A stretch of 64,000 bases of DNA, from contig WGMG01000002.1 of the NCBI GenBank assembly GCA_016125185.1, positions 310,001 to 374,000 on the forward strand. Reading direction: 5' to 3'. The translations under genes and the position numbers were made by a program. The notes beneath the pieces were generated by a model. The model was not told the DNA's origin and did no database searches. It saw nothing but the letters and a program-made list of their open reading frames with translations. Every line of letters begins with the position of its first letter. Within the stretch, counting starts at the first letter, position 1. Source of the DNA: Armatimonadota bacterium (GTDB lineage Bacteria > Armatimonadota > Fimbriimonadia > Fimbriimonadales > Fimbriimonadaceae). Below, piece after piece: positions 59,962 to 64,000 of the stretch.

Positions 59962-61598
59962 TGTCGCTTAAGCTCCGGCTGACCTTGTTCAACACCTTCT
60001 TCGTGCTCCTCACCTTGGGGCTCGGATTCACCTTTCTCGTGCTCCAGACTCGTCGAGTATTCCTCGACTCGATCGACCACGAACTGATGAACAGGGCCAA
60101 TCGGATTCAAAACAATCCCCAAATCCGAAACCTCGATCACATCCCCACTCCCGCCGAGATGAACTTGATGGCTCAACCGGCTCCCCCGGGGCAAGAGGCA
60201 AACCCGCCGCAGGGCAACGGTAGCGATCCCAACGGCGCTAACCCCGACGGCGGCAACCCGATGGGTGGCGATCCTCAGAATCCACAAGCGAACGGCCCGC
60301 AAGGCCAGGTACGACCGGGACTACGCGGCCCGAACGGTCAACTGGGGCGAGGTCAAGAGCGGCGAGGTCCTTTCCCGGGACCAGAGTTCGCTGGTCCGCC
60401 AAACGACGATATCGCCCGGCCGATCCAACTTCGCCTTGATGGAACGCCATTCGATAGCCGAGAGCGTCAGGCGCTGGATCCCGAACCTCTGCACAACCTC
60501 AATATGCGCCGCCCGGTGCTGTCCAGCGCGTCGGTCGAGGGCATCCCGACCCGAGTCATCACCGTTCCTCTGATTGGCCGCGACAAGCTTCTTGCCTTCG
60601 CCCAGTACGGCCATGATCTCCATGATTTTGACCGTCTCAAGGAAACCCAACTCGCAACCCTCTTCCTCCTCCTGCCGTTCGCGCTGGCGGTTTCTGCTGG
60701 CGTCGGCTGGTTCCTAGCCGGAACCGCGGTCAAACCGATCCACGAAGTCGCCCAGGCTTCCGAAAAGATTTCGGGAAGCGATATGTCCACCCGTTTGACC
60801 GTGAAAGGTCAAGATGAGATTGGACGGCTCAGCCTGGCGTTCAATTCGATGGTCGATCGCCTTCAGCTTTCGTTCGAAGAGCGACAAAAACTCTTCGACG
60901 AACTCAAAGCCGCCTTGGAGCAACAGAAGCAGTTCGTAGGCGATGCCTCGCACGAGCTCCGCACGCCGTTGGCGCGGCTTCGCATCACCACCAGCAGCGC
61001 CCTCGAGCAGGAGTCCAGCCCCGCCGAGATGCGTGAGGCGCTGGAGATCGCCGACCAAGAGACGGTCCACATGTCCAGCTTGGTCGACCAACTACTCACC
61101 CTCGCCCGCCTAGACGCGGGACGAAGTCCAAGCCTCTATCCCTTAAGCCTTTCCGAAGTCGCTCGTGAGGCGGCGGCGAAGTTCCCAGCCGACCAGCCAA
61201 ACTCGGTGTCGCTCACTCTCACACCCGAAGCCACGATTCAAGGCGATCACGATGGGCTCGTCCGTGCGGCGGTCAACCTTATTGAGAATGCCCGCCGTTA
61301 CTCGCCCGACAAGCAGATCTCCGTTTCGACCCAAATATCCGATAGCGAAGTCGCCCTGACGGTTCGCGACTATGGAAGCGGCATCGCCGCCGAACATATT
61401 CCCCACCTGACCGAGCGGTTTTACCGCGTGGACGATGCACGCAACCGAAAGATGGGCGGCACTGGCCTCGGTTTGGCGATCGTCAAGTCTATCGTCGAAG
61501 CCAATAAAGGGCGATTTGTGATCCAAAGCAAGGTCGGTGAAGGCACCGCCGTTCAACTCATTTTCCCAAAAATTTCGGCGACTTCCGAAGCCAAATGA
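59961..61598 (+). CDS. Sensor histidine kinase with Gly/Pro/Asn-rich periplasmic region
   Basis: A 545-residue kinase. One transmembrane helix near 10-30 is followed by a periplasmic segment (30-230) that includes an unusual Pro/Gly/Asn/Gln-rich stretch (about 75-150). The second helix (about 231-257) leads into HAMP. HisKA has the phosphoacceptor His near residue 331 in ASHELRTPLARLRI, and the ATPase domain shows NLIENARRYSP, VRDYGSGIAAEHIPHLTERFYRVD and GTGLGLAIVKS. It phosphorylates the overlapping OmpR-type regulator; the envelope input is unknown. Confidence 0.95.
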   Translation: MSLKLRLTLFNTFFVLLTLGLGFTFLVLQTRRVFLDSIDHELMNRANRIQNNPQIRNLDHIPTPAEMNLMAQPAPPGQEANPPQGNGSDPNGANPDGGNPMGGDPQNPQANGPQGQVRPGLRGPNGQLGRGQERRGPFPGPEFAGPPNDDIARPIQLRLDGTPFDSRERQALDPEPLHNLNMRRPVLSSASVEGIPTRVITVPLIGRDKLLAFAQYGHDLHDFDRLKETQLATLFLLLPFALAVSAGVGWFLAGTAVKPIHEVAQASEKISGSDMSTRLTVKGQDEIGRLSLAFNSMVDRLQLSFEERQKLFDELKAALEQQKQFVGDASHELRTPLARLRITTSSALEQESSPAEMREALEIADQETVHMSSLVDQLLTLARLDAGRSPSLYPLSLSEVAREAAAKFPADQPNSVSLTLTPEATIQGDHDGLVRAAVNLIENARRYSPDKQISVSTQISDSEVALTVRDYGSGIAAEHIPHLTERFYRVDDARNRKMGGTGLGLAIVKSIVEANKGRFVIQSKVGEGTAVQLIFPKISATSEAK

Positions 61599-61661
61599 AA
61601 TCCAAATAAGCCGCGCGTAAATTAACCAATGTAAACGGTTAATACCGATCAGGAGTATCAA

Positions 61662-62555
61662 GTGGCAAAACGAAACAGATTTCCAATGACGCTGATCGCC
61701 CTCGTAGCCATGGCTACGGGAGCGGCAACAATCTTCGCACAAGACGGCCCCCCGCAGGACGGCTTTCAGGGTGGTCCCCAGGGCGGCTTCGGCCAAGGAG
61801 GACCCGGTCAAGGTGGCCCTCAGGGTGGTCCACGCGGCGGAATGCGCATGGGCCCTCCGCACGGTCCGATGCTTCTGCTCAATCCGCAGGTCATCAAGGA
61901 ATTGAAAGAGACCGACGACCAGGTTAAGCAGATTCAGGACCTGATGAAGAATCAGCGCGGACAAGGCGGCCCCGGCGGCCCTCCGCCACAAGGTGGAGGC
62001 GGTGAAGGTGGTCCCGGTCAGGGTGGCGAAGGCTTCCAGGGCGGACCTCCTCCCCAAGGTGGCCCCGGGCAAGGCGGGCAAGGCCGCTTCAACCCCGAAG
62101 AGGGCAAGAAGATGGAAGCCGCGATCAAGAAGATCCTCAACGACTCGCAGTACAAGCGATACAAGCAGATCGACCTTCAGGTCGATGGCCCGCGAGCCTT
62201 CCTGCGACCAGAAGTCGCCGAGGCGCTCAACCTCACCGACGACCAGAAGGATCAGATGCACCAGATCATGGAGAGCAACCGACCGCAAGGTGGGCCCGGT
62301 CAGGGCGGACCTGGCCAAGGTGGCCCCGGACAGGGCGGGCCAGGGCAGGGTGGTGACCCGGGCAAGTTCGCCGACGAACTGATGAAGAAGCTCACGGCCG
62401 TCTTGACCGACACTCAAAAGTCCAAATTCAAGGAAATGACCGGCGCGCCGTTCAAGCTTGAGCGACCGCGAGGCGGACAAGGAGGTCCTGGTGGCCAGGG
62501 CGGCCCCGGAGGACCTCCTCCGCAGGGTGGCGGCTTCGGCGGCGGACAGAGCTAG
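61662..62555 (+). CDS. Exported Spy/CpxP-like protein with GQGGP repeats
   Basis: A 297-residue exported protein with a signal peptide (1-27) and a GTG start; AGGAG lies 6 nt upstream. Two helical segments resemble Spy/CpxP LTxxQ-type repeats (ELKETDDQVKQIQDLMKNQ and ALNLTDDQKDQMHQIMESN). They are embedded in long Gly/Gln/Pro/Gly runs of GQGGP type. Spy/CpxP proteins are envelope chaperones or stress dampers. It follows a two-component system and probably belongs to its regulon or feeds back on it. A terminator follows at 62593. Confidence 0.85.
   Translation: MAKRNRFPMTLIALVAMATGAATIFAQDGPPQDGFQGGPQGGFGQGGPGQGGPQGGPRGGMRMGPPHGPMLLLNPQVIKELKETDDQVKQIQDLMKNQRGQGGPGGPPPQGGGGEGGPGQGGEGFQGGPPPQGGPGQGGQGRFNPEEGKKMEAAIKKILNDSQYKRYKQIDLQVDGPRAFLRPEVAEALNLTDDQKDQMHQIMESNRPQGGPGQGGPGQGGPGQGGPGQGGDPGKFADELMKKLTAVLTDTQKSKFKEMTGAPFKLERPRGGQGGPGGQGGPGGPPPQGGGFGGGQS
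61770..62350 (+). repeat. Region of GGNCAGGGNGGNCC-type codon repeats in the Spy-like gene
   Basis: Tandem imperfect copies encoding Gly-Gln-Gly-Gly-Pro give low-complexity DNA that can slip during replication. Copy number may vary between strains. Confidence 0.6.
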
Positions 62556-62592
62556 TTTGGTTCTCTCTTCACCAAACCTATAGAACCAATCC

Positions 62593-62616
62593 AGGGAGCC
62601 GCAAGGCTCCCTTTTT
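62593..62616 (+). terminator. Rho-independent terminator of the Spy-like gene
   Basis: GGGAGCC-gcaa-GGCTCCC (62594-62611) plus an outer A-T pair, followed by TTTTT. A textbook intrinsic terminator 38 nt after the stop. Confidence 0.93.
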
Positions 62617-62682
62617 ATTCTTTGGCGAGCAGTTCGTTGGCGCATCGTGAAGACGCCGTCTCGCATACCCAAATCACGACTC

Positions 62683-62688
62683 TATAAT
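62683..62688 (+). promoter_or_regulatory. -10 box of a leaderless promoter for the ankyrin gene
   Basis: TATAAT ends 7 nt before the GTG at 62696. The ATG at 62687 overlaps the box itself, so it is probably not the start. Confidence 0.6.
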
Positions 62689-62695
62689 GAACATC

Positions 62696-63262
62696 GTGAG
62701 CGAAGAGACACTCCAATTCATTCGTGATGTCGAAGATGGGTACATCGGTAAGGTTCGGCGTGCGTTGAAGCGAAATCCTGAACTCGTTCACGCTCGAAAT
62801 GACTACGGTGCCACTCCGTTGCACCGCGCCGCTGTCTTCGCTCAGATTGAAGTCGTGAGGTTACTCCTGGCTTTTGGTGCGAACGCAAATGCAACCGAGC
62901 GCAGTCGATCGACGCCGCTTCACTTTGCTTGCCACGACTTTTACGATTCGATTCCGGTCATGAAGCTCCTGGTCGATGCTGGCGCGCAACTGGACGCTCG
63001 CGACAAGCAATGGGATTCGGCCCTCATGACGGCCGCCAACTACTCCAACTTACCGGCCGTCTCATTTTTGTTGGCGGTAGGTGCACGCATCGACTTTCGC
63101 GATCGCCACGGCAGAACCGCTTTGGACATCGCGATCTGGCAATTCGACAGTATCCCAAGGACGGATAAGTACTTCGAGCAGTTGGCCACACAAGAGGTCG
63201 TTATCTTCCTCTTGCGCCAAGCCACAAATCTCAATCACTCAATTGCCGTTGCACCTACATAG
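62696..63262 (+). CDS. Ankyrin-repeat protein
   Basis: A 189-residue cytosolic protein with about five ankyrin repeats. The repeats have the usual (Y/S)GATPLHRAAVFAQIEVVRLLLAFGANANAT, SRSTPLHFACHDFYDSIPVMKLLVDAGAQLDAR and HGRTALDIAIWQ forms. A short N-terminal helix (EETLQFIRDVEDG) and a C-terminal helix follow. Ankyrin repeats bind other proteins; the partner is unknown. The start is GTG at 62696 by promoter position; an ATG at 62687 would add three residues. Confidence 0.88.
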   Translation: MSEETLQFIRDVEDGYIGKVRRALKRNPELVHARNDYGATPLHRAAVFAQIEVVRLLLAFGANANATERSRSTPLHFACHDFYDSIPVMKLLVDAGAQLDARDKQWDSALMTAANYSNLPAVSFLLAVGARIDFRDRHGRTALDIAIWQFDSIPRTDKYFEQLATQEVVIFLLRQATNLNHSIAVAPT

Positions 63263-63284
63263 CGACCGGCAGTCCCGAATCGAA

Positions 63285-63290
63285 TAAACT
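63285..63290 (+). promoter_or_regulatory. -10 box of a leaderless promoter for hisN
   Basis: TAAACT ends 6 nt before the GTG at 63297. The intervening AGGGGG could instead act as a close Shine-Dalgarno sequence. Confidence 0.4.
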
Positions 63291-63296
63291 AGGGGG

Positions 63297-64000
63297 GTGA
63301 GTCCGCGCCTTCGCTTTGCCCTCGGGGCCGTACGCAAAGCCGGCCAATCGACCCTCGACCATTTTCAAAACAGCGTCGTGGTCGAGATGAAGGCGGATCA
63401 CTCTCCCGTCACCGTCGCCGACAAAAACGCCGAGCAAATTCTGCGCGACGAGATCGGAAGGGAGTACCCCGGAGAAGCGATCCTTGGCGAGGAACAGGGC
63501 CTCACCGGGACCGGCACCACGCGCTGGATCATCGACCCAATCGATGGCACGAAGTCCTTCGTCGCCGGAGTCCCGCTCTACGCCACCCTCCTCAGCTTCG
63601 AGGTCGACGGCGTTCCCCAACTCGGCGTCGCCTACTTCCCTGCTCTCGACGAAATTGTCTACGCCGAGCGTGGTCTTGGATGCTTCTGGAACGACAAGCC
63701 AGTACGGGTCACTTCGCGCACCACCGTGCAAGACGGCTTTCTTGCCTGTGGCGGGCCGAACAGCATGGTCAAATACGGCCGATGGCAGGGCTTCGAAGAA
63801 CTTTCTAAGGTAGCTCTCGCCACCCGAACCTGGAGCGACGCCTACGGTCACTGTCTCGTCGCGACGGGCCGAGTGGACGCCATGATCGACCCAGTCGTTA
63901 GCCGTTGGGACCTCAGCGCCATTCGCGTCATCATCGAAGAAGCCGGTGGGCAATTCACCGACTTCAACGGAGGCGATCCGTTCGCCAAAGGCGACTTTGG
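63297..64000 (+). CDS. hisN: Histidinol-phosphatase (inositol-monophosphatase fold), N-terminal part
   Basis: At least 234 residues visible, running off the right edge. It belongs to the inositol-monophosphatase superfamily, subtype HisN: VTVADKNAEQILRDEI, metal-binding ILGEEQG, the WIIDPIDGTKSFVAG signature with metal ligands Asp/Asp, and the late WDLSAIRVIIEEAGG containing the conserved WD metal site. It should hydrolyse L-histidinol phosphate with Mg2+ in histidine synthesis; an inositol- or other sugar-phosphate substrate cannot be excluded. The GTG start is supported by TAAACT 6 nt upstream. Confidence 0.85.
   Translation, partial: MSPRLRFALGAVRKAGQSTLDHFQNSVVVEMKADHSPVTVADKNAEQILRDEIGREYPGEAILGEEQGLTGTGTTRWIIDPIDGTKSFVAGVPLYATLLSFEVDGVPQLGVAYFPALDEIVYAERGLGCFWNDKPVRVTSRTTVQDGFLACGGPNSMVKYGRWQGFEELSKVALATRTWSDAYGHCLVATGRVDAMIDPVVSRWDLSAIRVIIEEAGGQFTDFNGGDPFAKGDF

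Noticed and set aside
1-64000. CRISPR arrays, insertion sequences and transposases
   Set aside because: I found no regularly spaced repeats, no transposase-like protein and no terminal inverted repeats of insertion-sequence type.

Overview
The window is GC-rich bacterial chromosome with dense genes, short gaps and many 1-4 bp start/stop overlaps. I read it as probably Armatimonadota, Fimbriimonadia-like. The signs are PEP-CTERM secreted proteins, a pseudopilin with an H-x(n)-DG-type tail, a SARP/BTAD-AAA-TPR activator, and families shared with Planctomycetes (DUF1592/DUF1552, DUF1080, GH92, VIT, Asp-box propellers). The assignment is an inference; there is no rRNA or marker gene here.

Layout. 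1-3.3 kb: the start of an azoreductase gene divergent from a TetR regulator, then a leftward DUF6886-like / galT / ATP-grasp operon. 3.3-7.8 kb: a leftward signalling operon of RedB-like protein, histidine kinase, HDOD response regulator and degenerate HD-GYP response regulator. 7.9-8.9 kb: three overlapping coiled-coil genes. 9-11.7 kb: a GH92 mannosidase with a malectin-like tail. 11.7-14.2 kb: a HlyD/EmrA-type adaptor with a MarR regulator and a palindromic operator, then a small membrane zinc-ribbon protein. 14.3-21.4 kb: DUF1592 cytochrome, DUF1552 and a giant Asp-box propeller. 21.4-31.8 kb: leftward secreted proteins (CHRD PEP-CTERM, propeller, VIT, sialidase, TlpA, lipoprotein, pseudopilin), the SARP activator and a second PEP-CTERM protein.

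32-36.6 kb holds the clearest regulatory system: a ydaO/yuaA-type cyclic-di-AMP riboswitch in front of a methyltransferase, an OpuC-like osmolyte ABC transporter (ATPase without CBS domains; permease fused to binding protein) and an MscS channel. 36.6-42.4 kb is an operon of a secreted AMMECR1-like protein, a thioester-less alpha-2-macroglobulin and a thioredoxin-like/polysaccharide-deacetylase fusion. 42.4-45.6 kb includes a CHY zinc finger and an AT-richer divergent pair of unknown genes. 45.6-58.5 kb carries a Gfo/Idh/MocA + DUF1080 pair, a caspase-like protein, a SASA esterase and many small secreted or unknown proteins. 59 kb has tRNA-Ala(UGC) with a nearby 19-nt copy of its 3' end. 59.3-62.6 kb is an OmpR-type two-component system with a Spy-like Gly/Gln/Pro-rich protein. 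The window ends with an ankyrin protein and the start of hisN.

Many promoter-proximal genes have a TANNNT -10 box only 5-8 nt before the start codon, which suggests widespread leaderless transcription and settles several start codons. Metabolically the region looks like a glycan and secreted-polymer degrader (GH92, sialidase, SASA esterase, 3-keto-glycoside enzymes, GalT).
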